Shown here piece after piece: positions 53,689 to 62,795 of a stretch of 64,000 nucleotides of DNA. Location of the stretch: positions 1,116,001 to 1,180,000 of the forward strand of contig NZ_CP133671.1 of NCBI RefSeq assembly GCF_031326345.1, in the 5' to 3' direction. The notes below the pieces were generated by a model. The model worked only from the letters and a program-made list of their open reading frames with translations, was not told where the DNA came from and ran no database searches. The stretch comes from Aureispira sp. CCB-E. GTDB taxonomy: Bacteria; Bacteroidota; Bacteroidia; Chitinophagales; Saprospiraceae. The translations under genes and the position numbers were made by a program. How positions within the stretch are numbered: the stretch's first letter is position 1; the number at the start of each line of letters is the position of its first letter.

Positions 53689-55248
53689 ATGAAACTACCA
53701 GATACCTCCATATTATTCAAAGAAGTAAGTGCCTCATCTCTAGGGATACTAAGGCTTTTGTTTGGTTTTATTTTATTGGAAGATTTTGTGAATTTTCACG
53801 AATATTTTGTCAATTATTTAGAACCATCGGAATTTTACAACACCTATGATTTTTTTCATTGGATACATCTTATGCCACGTTATTGGTTAGATGTGTTCTT
53901 TTATGGAGCCATAGGTTCCTGTATTTTATTTGCTTTGGGTATTCATTATCGACTCAATGCAATGCTAACTTTTTTGAGTTGGACCTACATTTTTTTGGTA
54001 GATAAGGGACACTATAACAATCACTTTTATTTAGTATCTATATTTTTGTTCTTTTTCTGTATTGTAGATGCAGATCGGTGGGGAGCCGTTTCTACAAAAG
54101 AAGAACGGACAGTTCCTTATTGGCAAGTTTTGATTTTTCGTTGGCAAATAGCGATTGTTTATTTTTATGGAGGAATCGCTAAATTGCATTACGATTGGTT
54201 GGCAGGTTTCCCTATGCAGTATTGGTTGGTGGATGCCTCAACTTTTTACCCGACTTCCTTACAACCATTGATGCGGTCAACAGAAATGGCCTATTTTATT
54301 TCTTATGCAGGTTTAGTTTTTGATTTAACCATTGCTTTTTTCCTTTTGTCAAAGCGTTGGAGGAGATGGGCTTTGCTGCCTGTTGTTGCCTTTCATACCA
54401 TGAATGATTTTACTTGGTCTATTGGCGATTTTCCGACTATTATGTTAGCAAGCACACCTATATTTTTTGCCCCTAATTGGGCAGAAAAGTTGTATGAGCA
54501 TTATCACAAAAATCAACTTATTAAGGCAGTACTGGCAGTTGGTTTGATGTTAGGAATTGGGTATGGTCTATTTATTTCGGATTTATTTAAAGGGACCAAT
54601 TTATACATCAAACTAATTTCTTACCCAATTTTAGTACATTTGTTTTTTAGAGGGAATGGATTTCAGGAATTGTCAGATCGAAACAAGACCATATTTAGCC
54701 CAAAGAAAGCAAGTCTTATTTTTCTAAGTATTTGGTTTGCTTTTCAATTGACGTTGCCGTTTCGACATTTTCTATACAAGGGAGATCCTTCATGGACAGG
54801 AGAAGGGCATTTATTTGCTTGGAGAATGATGTTAATTGATACCGTTGATGCTTGGAGAATGAAGGTTGTGGTGCCAGAAACAGGAGAAGAATTGCCAATT
54901 GCTTTGGATCAATACATCAACTATCGGCAATATCGAAAAATGCGTCGTACGCCTAAGTCCTTTTTGCGATTTGCGCATTTTATTAGAGATCGAGTGCAAG
55001 AAGGTGGTGTACAAAATCCAATTATTAAAATGGAAGTATGGAAGTCTGTGAACAATCGAGCGCCTCAACTTGTCAATGATACGACACTAAATTACGCTTT
55101 AGTGCCTTATTCTGCAACCGCTCCAGTAACTTGGATTACGGATTGGTCGTATAGTGATGAACTGCCTGTCTATTCAGAAGATCGGTTTAAGATGTGGCGA
55201 GATTTTTTGGAAAAAGATGGCGTAGATGCTACCAGTAATTGGCGTTAA
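53689..55248 (+). CDS. HTTM-domain protein (vitamin-K-dependent gamma-carboxylase-like)
   Basis: A 519-residue protein with about eight to nine membrane helices over residues 15-355 forming the HTTM domain: LGILRLLFGFILLEDFVNF, DKGHYNNHFYLVSIFLFF and RWQIAIVYFYGGIAKLHYDW are the characteristic blocks shared with vertebrate gamma-glutamyl carboxylase. A soluble C-terminal part (about 360-519) with HLFAWRMMLIDTVDAWRMKV follows. Bacterial members may carboxylate glutamate or oxidise quinones; activity here is unproven. It diverges from the FG-GAP/membrane pair, whose calcium-loop protein would be a conceivable client. Confidence 0.82.
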   Translation: MKLPDTSILFKEVSASSLGILRLLFGFILLEDFVNFHEYFVNYLEPSEFYNTYDFFHWIHLMPRYWLDVFFYGAIGSCILFALGIHYRLNAMLTFLSWTYIFLVDKGHYNNHFYLVSIFLFFFCIVDADRWGAVSTKEERTVPYWQVLIFRWQIAIVYFYGGIAKLHYDWLAGFPMQYWLVDASTFYPTSLQPLMRSTEMAYFISYAGLVFDLTIAFFLLSKRWRRWALLPVVAFHTMNDFTWSIGDFPTIMLASTPIFFAPNWAEKLYEHYHKNQLIKAVLAVGLMLGIGYGLFISDLFKGTNLYIKLISYPILVHLFFRGNGFQELSDRNKTIFSPKKASLIFLSIWFAFQLTLPFRHFLYKGDPSWTGEGHLFAWRMMLIDTVDAWRMKVVVPETGEELPIALDQYINYRQYRKMRRTPKSFLRFAHFIRDRVQEGGVQNPIIKMEVWKSVNNRAPQLVNDTTLNYALVPYSATAPVTWITDWSYSDELPVYSEDRFKMWRDFLEKDGVDATSNWR

Positions 55249-55372
55249 ATAAGGTTGAGAAAAGAAAGCTCAATGAATGGAAATGGGATTGTACTAGTTG
55301 TAACTGCTCCTTGTTTTAGTAGTAGTTAGAGATTGAAATTGATAATTTATTAACACATAAAAAAATAAGATT

Positions 55373-55675
55373 ATGTTTGGAGGAATGGAGGAAATGAAAA
55401 AGCAAATGCAAGATGCTTTAACAGCTATTATTGTTGAAGGAGAAGCAGGTGGCGGAATGATAAAAATTAAGGCGAATGCTGCTCGCCAAATACTAGATGT
55501 AAGCATTGACCCTTCTTTGGATTTAACAGATAAAGAGCAATTGGAAGATTTAATTCTAGAAGCAACTAATCGAGTTATTGCCGCTGCTGCTGTTAAGGAA
55601 CAAGAGGAGTCTAAAGCAATGATGGCTAAGTTGTTGCCTCCTGGTATGGGCGATTTGGGAGGTTTGTTTGGATAA
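55373..55675 (+). CDS. YbaB/EbfC family nucleoid-associated protein
   Basis: A 100-residue protein of normal length. MFGGMEEMKKQMQDALTAII starts the family's long helix; GEAGGGMIKIKANAARQILD is its beta sheet; DLILEATNRVIAAAAVKEQE is the second helix; and a Met/Gly-rich tail (LPPGMGDLGGLFG) ends it. YbaB dimers bind DNA with little sequence preference. In many genomes the gene sits beside dnaX-recR; here it does not. It is followed by a 14-bp hairpin. Confidence 0.93.
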   Translation: MFGGMEEMKKQMQDALTAIIVEGEAGGGMIKIKANAARQILDVSIDPSLDLTDKEQLEDLILEATNRVIAAAAVKEQEESKAMMAKLLPPGMGDLGGLFG

Positions 55676-55719
55676 AAAATAAATGTAATTGGGCTTTGTT
55701 GCACAGACAGAGCATCTTT

Positions 55720-55758
55720 GTATCAGTTTAATTGTCCTGTAGATAATTAAACTGATAC
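55720..55758. other. Hairpin after the ybaB-like gene
   Basis: A perfect 14-bp inverted repeat (GTATCAGTTTAATT at 55720-55733 and its complement at 55745-55758) with an 11-base loop and no T run. It could be a weak terminator or a processing signal. Confidence 0.45.
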
Positions 55759-55892
55759 GATTTACTTAGTTTGCAGCGCTAGTTCTCATAAAGTAATGGT
55801 GATTTGAGCACTGCAACTTTATCGAATATTATTTGGGTATATTGGGGCGAAGATTAGAAAACAAACGTTGATTTATTTAGAAGGAAATTCTT

Positions 55893-56981
55893 ATGGCAAT
55901 ACATGTAGGTAGATGGGATTGTACAACTTGTGGTTATAAAGGTGTGTTAGGACCTAAAACAGAGTGTCCGAACTGCGGAGCAGACCGCCCTAAGAATGTG
56001 AAATTCTATATGGCGGCAGAAAAAGATATTGTTCAAGATCCTGAAGTTATCCGCCGAGCAAAGGCAGGTGCTGATTGGCGTTGTTCTTTTTGTGGTCAAA
56101 ATAACCCTAATGATGTTCAGGTTTGTAAAGATTGTGGAAATCCTCGCTCCGAGGCAGACAAGCAATTAGCTGTAAAAACCTATACCACAGCAGATGTACC
56201 CCGCTCAGGAGATGGTACAAAAGACTTCTCAAAACTCAAAGAAAAAGAAGCAATAGCGACACCACCTACAAGTAAAAAAGGATGTTTCATTGGTTTGGGA
56301 ATTATTGTTGGGATTGTGGGGCTATTGGTTTTGTTGGCACTTAATAAAACCGTAGAGGTTACGGTAAAGGGCTTTGAGTGGGAACAAAGTATCTTAGTAG
56401 AAGAAAAACGAAATGTTCAAGAAGAGGATTGGTCTATTCCTAATGGCGGAAAAATAATTAGCTCTTTTCAGGCGATTCATCATTATGACCAAGTATTAGA
56501 TCATTATGAAACTAGAACGAGAACAGAGCAACGTGCCGTGGGAAGTGAGGAGTATGTTTGTGGGCAAAAAGATTTGGGCAATGGCTATTTTGAAGATCAA
56601 TACTGTACTCGAACTATTTATGAAGATTATCAGGTAGAATACGAAGAACCTACCTACCGAGATGAGCCTGTCTATCAAACCAAATATCGATATTCAATTG
56701 ATCGCTGGTTTTCGATTAGTCCTATCGTTACACAAGATAAAAACCACAGCCCTACGTGGGGAAATGCCATGCATATAAGAACCAGTTCATCTTTGAGAGA
56801 AGCTGGACGTACGGGGACTTACACTGTCATTGTTCAAGATGAAAAAAACGAAGAACATATTGAGGAAATTCCTTTGTCTTGGTGGCAGCAATTAGAAATC
56901 GGAGATAACATAAAAGCAAAACGAGGAAGAATTACTGGTGGTTATCGAGGTTTGTACAAAGAAGAAGAACAATCCAACTAA
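55893..56981 (+). CDS. Double zinc-ribbon membrane protein of unknown function
   Basis: A 362-residue protein. Two N-terminal zinc-binding modules are visible: CTTCGYKG...CPNCGADRP (about 9-32) and CSFCGQNNPNDVQVCKDCGN (about 69-88), both of the CxxC...CxxC type seen in RanBP2-like ribbons. One membrane helix (about 131-151, IGLGIIVGIVGLLVLLAL) follows, then a large outside domain with acidic, Tyr-rich strands (YEDYQVEYEEPTYRDEPVYQ). The zinc ribbons should lie in the cytoplasm and the C-terminal domain in the periplasm. No catalytic motif. The next gene, also a membrane protein, starts 170 bases later in the same direction. Confidence 0.72.
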   Translation: MAIHVGRWDCTTCGYKGVLGPKTECPNCGADRPKNVKFYMAAEKDIVQDPEVIRRAKAGADWRCSFCGQNNPNDVQVCKDCGNPRSEADKQLAVKTYTTADVPRSGDGTKDFSKLKEKEAIATPPTSKKGCFIGLGIIVGIVGLLVLLALNKTVEVTVKGFEWEQSILVEEKRNVQEEDWSIPNGGKIISSFQAIHHYDQVLDHYETRTRTEQRAVGSEEYVCGQKDLGNGYFEDQYCTRTIYEDYQVEYEEPTYRDEPVYQTKYRYSIDRWFSISPIVTQDKNHSPTWGNAMHIRTSSSLREAGRTGTYTVIVQDEKNEEHIEEIPLSWWQQLEIGDNIKAKRGRITGGYRGLYKEEEQSN

Positions 56982-57153
56982 AATTTTTTCGAATAGCACT
57001 ATATCCAATTCTAAGCAGTTCAATACCAATGGACTTTATTTTTCAAAGAATGGAAATTATTATTTAAAACGGGAACTAGATTTATTTTTTTAAGGTTTTG
57101 ATAATATTACTATCTTAAAAAGAAGTTTTACTTTTAAATAAATCCTTTGCTTT

Positions 57154-58518
57154 ATGAATATTGGTCAAAAAATACTTGCAGGAATTGGTGTATTTGGTTT
57201 GATGCTGTTAACACCAGTTATATTTTATACTTTTGGAAACACTGCTCCTATTGATTTTTTAGGCAGCCAAATCGGTGCTTTGGGCGATCCATCTGTTTTA
57301 ACTTTTATTGCTTTTTGCATGATTGGTTTAATGGCAGTCTTGGGAGGAGGAAAGAATTTTAGTGCTACCTTCACAAGTTTTATAATTGGTGGTTTATTGA
57401 TTTCTACAGCTGTAGAAATTGGCTTTTTGAATTGGTTTCAAACCTTAGCATCTAAGGTTGATTTTTTATCCAATTTAAAACTGAACTTACTAGCAGGCGT
57501 ATTTGTATTGTTAGTTGGAATGGTACTTTCCTTTGTTGAAAAGATTAATTTTAAGGTTGAATTACTAGTTTTGTTAATACTACCATTAGGCTTTTTAATA
57601 GGAAGCAATCATGTTGGGCTTTTTCCGAATAACAGTACATTCAATATCTCCATGAATCAAGGTATGGAGTCCTTACGAGGAATGATTGATGCCAAATATA
57701 TGCAACAAGAAAATGTTCAAAAGTATGTGGAAGAGGTAGAAGATGATCAGAGTTTGACAGAAGAAGAGAAGATTGCAAAAATGGAAGACCTGCAAGAAAA
57801 AATTAATAAATTAGAAAGCGAGGAGGAGGTGTTAGAAAAGCTGAAAGCGCAAAACGAGCAATACAAGCAGCTGATTGAAGCGCAAGAAGCGGAATTAAAA
57901 GAATATGAGTGGTGTGCAGGATCTAGGGACAGTGGCTCGCAAGTAAAGTCTATCCCAGCAGCAGTAGTTCCTAATCAACCTTGTGTACGAGATTTTGCCG
58001 TTTCATTGGTAAAAGAGAAGCAAGGGGCTTACTATGATAGAATGATGGCATTACCAGGTAAAGAAGGGCTTCAACAAATATGTGCTATGCACAAGTATCT
58101 GGCAAGCAGTTGGAAATACATTAGTGACCCAACCATGATCCGAAACGATTACTATTCCCCTGCCAACCGAACCATTGCATTGGGATTAGCTGGAGACTGT
58201 GATGATTTCTCCATTTTAAATGCTTCTTGTGTTGAGGCGATAGGGGGGATTTCTAGAATTATGGGTGGTTTTTGTAGCGGTGGTGGTCATGCGTGGGCTG
58301 AGGTTTTGATTGGAGGAAAGCCAGAGTGGGAGCGTGCTGTTAAGATCATTCGTCAAGAGTATAACGATCAATATAAAAAACTAGAACCAAATATAGATGA
58401 AGAAGGATTGTATTGGCTTTCTTTGGATTGGCACATGGGGGAGTTTACCTGCAATGACCGACCAAGTAAAATGATGACTTTGTACACCTCGAAAGATCAA
58501 TTCAAAAAACCACTTTAA
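57154..58518 (+). CDS. Membrane protein with coiled coil and transglutaminase-like domain
   Basis: A 454-residue protein with four to five N-terminal membrane helices (residues about 8-150), an acidic coiled coil (about 185-250; EDLQEKINKLESEEEVLEKL) and a transglutaminase-like domain (about 275-440). The catalytic triad can be placed: Cys in LAGDCDDFSILNAS, His in GGGHAWAEVLIGG and Asp in LSLDWHMGEF. Such domains are usually cysteine peptidases or amidases acting in the periplasm. It follows the zinc-ribbon gene and may work with it. Substrate unknown. A clear terminator lies 120 bases downstream. Confidence 0.8.
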   Translation: MNIGQKILAGIGVFGLMLLTPVIFYTFGNTAPIDFLGSQIGALGDPSVLTFIAFCMIGLMAVLGGGKNFSATFTSFIIGGLLISTAVEIGFLNWFQTLASKVDFLSNLKLNLLAGVFVLLVGMVLSFVEKINFKVELLVLLILPLGFLIGSNHVGLFPNNSTFNISMNQGMESLRGMIDAKYMQQENVQKYVEEVEDDQSLTEEEKIAKMEDLQEKINKLESEEEVLEKLKAQNEQYKQLIEAQEAELKEYEWCAGSRDSGSQVKSIPAAVVPNQPCVRDFAVSLVKEKQGAYYDRMMALPGKEGLQQICAMHKYLASSWKYISDPTMIRNDYYSPANRTIALGLAGDCDDFSILNASCVEAIGGISRIMGGFCSGGGHAWAEVLIGGKPEWERAVKIIRQEYNDQYKKLEPNIDEEGLYWLSLDWHMGEFTCNDRPSKMMTLYTSKDQFKKPL

Positions 58519-58634
58519 TGACTTGGTAGCGAGTGTTAAAGGAAGGTGTGTGATCTGTTAAATATATTAAAAAAAATATTGTCTAAATTTTTGTTAATCA
58601 AAAATGGATGGGGCGATAAGTGAAACTATTTTAA

Positions 58635-58676
58635 AAATAGACTGTTCTTATATAAAGGAACAGTCTATTTCTTTTA
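58635..58676 (+). terminator. Terminator after the transglutaminase-like gene
   Basis: A perfect 13-bp stem (AAATAGACTGTTC at 58635-58647 and GAACAGTCTATTT at 58658-58670) with a ten-base loop and CTTTT behind it. Confidence 0.88.
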
Positions 58677-58808
58677 TGAATTCTCTGTATTTTGTACTCT
58701 TTCATTCTTAATCGTGTTATTTTACAGAGCACTTAAGAACTTGAAGGAGGAAGTAGCTTGTTTTTGTAAGCGGATTTCTATTATAATAGGTCTTTTAGTT
58801 TTGTACTT

Positions 58809-58925
58809 AGCTTTGTTATTTCCTGCGGTTGTGAGCCAGCAAGCTGGATTTGTTACTCCCTGTGGTCATGAGCTCGCATAGTTCGGTTCGTTGCTACTTT
58901 ATGGGAACCACGGAGTAAAGTTAGT
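58809..58925. repeat. Palindromic intergenic repeat (variant copy)
   Basis: TTGTTACTCCCTGTGGTCAT (58850-58869) with GAGCTCGCATAGTTCGGTTC after it closely matches the 38875-38915 copy. A degenerate version (TCCTGCGGTTGTGAGCCAGC) lies at 58820-58839. The rest of the 58677-58973 spacer shows no gene. Confidence 0.6.
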
Positions 58926-58973
58926 TTTTAATTGGATATTTTGTCTGCCACAATTACGATCAATATTATAAAA

Positions 58974-59903
58974 ATGACGACAACATTACATACCAAAACA
59001 CCTTTGTTTTATGCCCACCGCTTGAGTAGCCAATTGAATAAAAAAATTTATTTTAAAATGGATTGCCATCAACCAACGGGATCATTTAAAATACGAGGGA
59101 TAGGAAAGCGTTGTCAAGAAGCCGTAGAGGAAGGCTACGAGCATTTGGTAATAGCTTCGGGAGGCAATGCAGGATTGGCAACAGCGTATGCAGGTTGGAA
59201 AATGGGAATAAAAACAACCGTTGTTGTGCCAACAACCACAAAAATGTCTATGCAAACCAAAATTTCGAGTTTAGGAGCAACCGTCAGGGTATTTGGTGAC
59301 GTTTGGAATGATGCCAACGTTTTTGCACAGAGTTTGGTAAAAAAAGAAAAGGCAATTTATATCCCACCTTTTGATCATCCAACCATTTGGGCTGGACACG
59401 CATCTGTTATTGATGAATGCGATAGCCAAATGGCACCACCCGATGCCGTTGTTGTGGCTGTAGGAGGTGGAGGTTATTTTTGTGGGGTGATGGAAGGAGT
59501 GTTACGCAATAATTGGAATGCTACTCAAGTTATTACTGCTGAAACTCATGGCGCTGCTTCTATGAAAAAATCATTGGAGCAACAACAATTGGTTACATTG
59601 GATGAGATAGCGTCTATTGCTTCTTCTTTGGGAGCCAAACGGGTTGCCAAACGAGCACTTGAATATGGATTGGCGCACGACGTAATTCCTTGTGCGGTTA
59701 GTGATAAACAGGCACTAGAAGCTTGTCGTTCATTTTTGAACGATACAGGGAGTTTGGTAGAGCCTGCTTGTGGTGCAGCTCTGTCGGCAGTGTACCATAA
59801 TTTAGATGTGATTCAAAACCTAGATACTATCTTGGTTTTAGTTTGTGGAGGATCTGGGCTGAATTTAGAGCAGTTTAATGCTTATTTGGAAGCTTATTTA
59901 TAA
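58974..59903 (+). CDS. PLP-dependent serine/threonine dehydratase-like enzyme
   Basis: About 309 residues from the ATG at 58974; a TTG 42 bases upstream is in frame but would add a low-complexity extension. The fold-type II PLP site is clear: the cofactor lysine in HQPTGSFKIRGIGKR (about residue 39), the substrate loop ASGGNAGLATAYAG, the phosphate loop VVAVGGGGYFCGVMEG and CGGSGLN near the end. It resembles single-domain L-serine/L-threonine deaminases (serine to pyruvate, threonine to 2-oxobutyrate). A related racemase or other lyase cannot be excluded. It stands alone between two repeat-bearing spacers. Confidence 0.85.
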   Translation: MTTTLHTKTPLFYAHRLSSQLNKKIYFKMDCHQPTGSFKIRGIGKRCQEAVEEGYEHLVIASGGNAGLATAYAGWKMGIKTTVVVPTTTKMSMQTKISSLGATVRVFGDVWNDANVFAQSLVKKEKAIYIPPFDHPTIWAGHASVIDECDSQMAPPDAVVVAVGGGGYFCGVMEGVLRNNWNATQVITAETHGAASMKKSLEQQQLVTLDEIASIASSLGAKRVAKRALEYGLAHDVIPCAVSDKQALEACRSFLNDTGSLVEPACGAALSAVYHNLDVIQNLDTILVLVCGGSGLNLEQFNAYLEAYL

Positions 59904-59999
59904 CAATTATTTGCTTCTAGTTGTAGAGAAATAGCTCTTTTGATATAAGGTGCTTTTTTATATTTTTTATAAAAGAAGTATAAAATTAGAGAACTTCTA

Positions 60000-60221
60000 T
60001 TGCGAGACATTGAACTAATAAAATCAACGATTTATACAACCATTGATGGTTATAATCGTATACAACTAAAGCAAGAACTTGACCCTAAAGTCAGTTGCTT
60101 TCATATTTTTTGTGCATATTGTATCCAAAATTTTGGCATTGGCAAACAACGGTATCTTAATAACTCATATGAGTTTTTATTAAAAAATAAAGGATTCTAT
60201 ATCAGTTTTTTAATTCGCTAG
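60000..60221 (+). CDS. Doubtful small ORF
   Basis: A 73-codon frame starting with TTG, without homology I recognise, no signal peptide, and rich in Ile/Tyr/Phe/Lys as expected from AT-rich DNA. It lies in the 545-base spacer 59904-60448. That spacer otherwise holds a palindromic repeat near 60347. It may be non-coding. Confidence 0.2.
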   Translation: MRDIELIKSTIYTTIDGYNRIQLKQELDPKVSCFHIFCAYCIQNFGIGKQRYLNNSYEFLLKNKGFYISFLIR

Positions 60222-60344
60222 CGAGCAATTCTATGAAGCGCATTTAGATACTTTGGGATGTATGTGTTAGAAGGGGAACATTTTTAGAAGAGTAATAACG
60301 CATTTATTTGCGGTGCCCAATATTTATGTATTTGTTATTAATTT

Positions 60345-60390
60345 CAATAGTTTGTTGAAACCACGAAGTAGCAGCGTAGCTAACTACTAT
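60345..60390. repeat. Palindromic intergenic repeat (short copy)
   Basis: ATAGTTTGTTGAAACCACG (60347-60365) is followed by the core AGTAGCAGCGTAGCTAACTA at 60367-60386, identical to the core at 32886. It lies about 60 bases before the LysE-family gene. Confidence 0.7.
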
Positions 60391-60448
60391 AATTTTATAG
60401 TAACAAAGTATTAGATGGACTATTATAAAAGAGAATCAAAACAAAAAA

Positions 60449-61108
60449 ATGATAGTAAGTGCAATATTGGAGGGAGCATTAGCAGGGCTGATATTAAGTG
60501 TATTTGTAGGACCAATATTTTTTACCATGCTACAATTAGGAGTTGAGCATGGCTTTAAGGCAGCATTTGCATTAGCCCTTGGTCAATGGGTGAGTGATTT
60601 GCTGTATATTTTTCTAGCTTTTTGGGGAGCAATTTGGGTAGAGGAGATTATTGCAGATGAGGTTAAACAAGCGACCTTTGTGTGGTATAGTGGAACAATA
60701 GGAGGATGCTTATTGTTGTTGTTTGGAGCAGGTTTGTTGTTGACAAAATCTGTGTCTACCAAAGGGTTAGATGATGTAGAGATTGTAGATTACAAAGTAT
60801 CTAAGAAAGCCTATTTTGCTTACTTTTTGCAAGGCTTTTTGATTAATACCATTAATCCAACACCACTGCTTTTTTGGATGGGGTTGATGGCCTTTGCAAT
60901 TAATAGCAATTATATAGGAGGAGCAACGGCAGCATTGTACATTGCTGTGATGTCAGTAGTAATTTTGACGGATTGTTTAAAAATCTACTTGGCCAAAACC
61001 ATTCGCAATAAATTGCAGGCACATCACTTCTTATATGTTAGAAGACTAGCAGGTTTGGTTTTAGGTGGGTTTGGTTTGGTATTACTTTTGAAAGTAACTG
61101 TTTTGTAA
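60449..61108 (+). CDS. LysE/RhtB family amino-acid exporter
   Basis: A 219-residue inner-membrane protein with six predicted helices. The family N-terminal block LAGLILSVFVGPIFFTMLQL (about 11-30) with GFKAAFALALGQWVSDLLYI after it, and INTINPTPLLFWMGLMAF in the middle, are typical of LysE-type translocators. They export amino acids such as lysine, homoserine or threonine; the substrate here is not predictable. Transcribed alone. Confidence 0.88.
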   Translation: MIVSAILEGALAGLILSVFVGPIFFTMLQLGVEHGFKAAFALALGQWVSDLLYIFLAFWGAIWVEEIIADEVKQATFVWYSGTIGGCLLLLFGAGLLLTKSVSTKGLDDVEIVDYKVSKKAYFAYFLQGFLINTINPTPLLFWMGLMAFAINSNYIGGATAALYIAVMSVVILTDCLKIYLAKTIRNKLQAHHFLYVRRLAGLVLGGFGLVLLLKVTVL

Positions 61109-61251
61109 ACAGTAGATTATAAGTGATAATTTTAATCGACATTATAGTATGAAAAAATCTTGCCTAAGGCTTAACAAATTATAACAAGACAATAGATAGA
61201 ACAATTGTAAATACATTATTGTATCAATTTATTTAACCCAATAGTTTACTT

Positions 61252-62592
61252 ATGAAAATTACGTATTATACTTACACGTTTTTACTTTTGCTATTGACAA
61301 CAGCTGTAACGTATGCACAATCTTCTGTGTACTTCTTTTATGATCCAGCTTGTATGCAAAAATTTGATTATGAACGTGTAAATACTTTTCACGATATTGC
61401 TTATACCGATTATTATATTTCGATTAATGATGCCACAAAAGCAATATTTAGAGTACAGAAAGATCCGTTAAATTTAAATAAAAAAGTTGTGAATGAGATT
61501 CCTGTGAAACCGTTTATGTGCGAAGATCGTACTAAGATATCGGCAGTCTTAATGGATGCAATCAATTCCAACCAAAAGATGGCTTATATGGTGGTAGAAA
61601 AGGGATCAAAGTATGTTTTATACGAAATTCGTTCTGTATCCACTTTGACAGAAAACCAATCAGGTATTGTTTATGATGATCCTACTTATGGTTTTAAATA
61701 CGATTACTTAGTATCCAAACCAGGAGAAATTTTAAATAAACAAACCAATAAAGAACGGAATGTGTTTTTTGAGAAGAAAGGTACCAACTCTTGTTTGGCT
61801 AGTTATCAATTCAAAATTGTTAGTCGCCATGTAGAAACACCAATCAAACATTTAAGTGTTGTTTCTACCGTAGGGGTCGATAGAATTTACACTTCTCAAG
61901 GAGAATTGGCATTACAGCGTATCAATGATATTCCTTTGTCAACATTTGTTGCACAGCGTTGCAATACACCTGTTGTCACAACAGTACCTACCGTTGTTGA
62001 AGTTCCTGTGGCGACAAGCCGACCTATTATTGAAGATACTGTAGGAATGTCTGATGTAGAGAAAAGGTTGTGGTTGTCAAAGAAATTAGGAGGTTTTACG
62101 GCACGCTCTATTGAGCCAATATCGAAGCCAGTTGCTCCAACTGCTAAAGAGCCAATGAATCCTACGGAATCAAGAAATACAACTAATGCAGCGAGTACGG
62201 CTTTGGCTAACGAACTGTTACCTGGTGGAATTTACTTGGTAAAAGAAAAAGAAAACTTATATACTATTTCAGAGAAGTTCAACATTTCGATACAGCGTTT
62301 AGTGGCTATTAATAATCTAGAAGGATATGCTTTAGGCTTGAATCAAGCCTTAAAGGTTGTTGATGATGGATCAGTTCCTAGCAAAAGTAAAAATCCTTTG
62401 ATTAAAATGGATCCTGTTGCCAATACCAAAACAACCATTCATGTAGTGGAACAAGGAGAGACATTGTATGAAATTTCTAAATTATACGGTTTAGAATTAA
62501 AAGATTTGTATGCTTTGAATAAGCAATTGACGGATTCTCAAATAGATATTAACCAACAGTTGGTTGTAGGTTATGAGCAATTAAACAAATAG
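61252..62592 (+). CDS. Exported protein with two LysM domains
   Basis: A 446-residue protein with a signal peptide (about 1-22, ending VTYAQ), an unrecognised N-terminal domain (about 25-230), a Pro/Thr linker and two LysM peptidoglycan-binding modules: about 325-368 (IYLVKEKENLYTISEKFNIS) and about 396-442 (IHVVEQGETLYEISKLYGLE). It should be tethered to peptidoglycan in the periplasm. No hydrolase motif is seen in the N-terminal part, which holds a few cysteines. A very strong terminator follows. Confidence 0.87.
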   Translation: MKITYYTYTFLLLLLTTAVTYAQSSVYFFYDPACMQKFDYERVNTFHDIAYTDYYISINDATKAIFRVQKDPLNLNKKVVNEIPVKPFMCEDRTKISAVLMDAINSNQKMAYMVVEKGSKYVLYEIRSVSTLTENQSGIVYDDPTYGFKYDYLVSKPGEILNKQTNKERNVFFEKKGTNSCLASYQFKIVSRHVETPIKHLSVVSTVGVDRIYTSQGELALQRINDIPLSTFVAQRCNTPVVTTVPTVVEVPVATSRPIIEDTVGMSDVEKRLWLSKKLGGFTARSIEPISKPVAPTAKEPMNPTESRNTTNAASTALANELLPGGIYLVKEKENLYTISEKFNISIQRLVAINNLEGYALGLNQALKVVDDGSVPSKSKNPLIKMDPVANTKTTIHVVEQGETLYEISKLYGLELKDLYALNKQLTDSQIDINQQLVVGYEQLNK

Positions 62593-62629
62593 TTTTTCAA
62601 TATTTATTGCTTCCGTTGAGAGCAATTGG

Positions 62630-62668
62630 CAAGAGGTTTTTTCTTTTAGAAAAAACCTCTTGTTTTTT
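62630..62668 (+). terminator. Terminator after the LysM gene
   Basis: A perfect 14-bp stem (CAAGAGGTTTTTTC at 62630-62643 and GAAAAAACCTCTTG at 62649-62662) with a five-base loop and a T run. Confidence 0.94.
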
Positions 62669-62734
62669 TAGGCTCAGTTAATTGCATCCCAAGGAGTATC
62701 GTTATTTATTTGCTCAAGAGTTTTGAAATATTTG

Positions 62735-62766
62735 ACAATATTTTTAGATTTGTCTAAAAATATTGT
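62735..62766. promoter_or_regulatory. Palindromic operator candidate before zupT
   Basis: ACAATATTTTTAGA (62735-62748) and TCTAAAAATATTGT (62753-62766) form a perfect 14-bp inverted repeat around TTTG, ending 29 bases before the zupT ATG. No T run follows, so it is not a terminator. The TTTAGA-N4-TCTAAA centre resembles sites of DtxR/MntR-type metal repressors, which fits a metal importer. Confidence 0.55.
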
Positions 62767-62795
62767 TAGTTAAATCTAATTGTCTTGTGTGATCT

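Noticed and set aside
55690-55880. GGGCTTTGTTGCACAGAC looks like the end of an IS5-type element, with a loose inverted copy near 55870
   Set aside because: Only about seven bases are shared between the ends and there is no transposase or target duplication; kept as a hairpin only.
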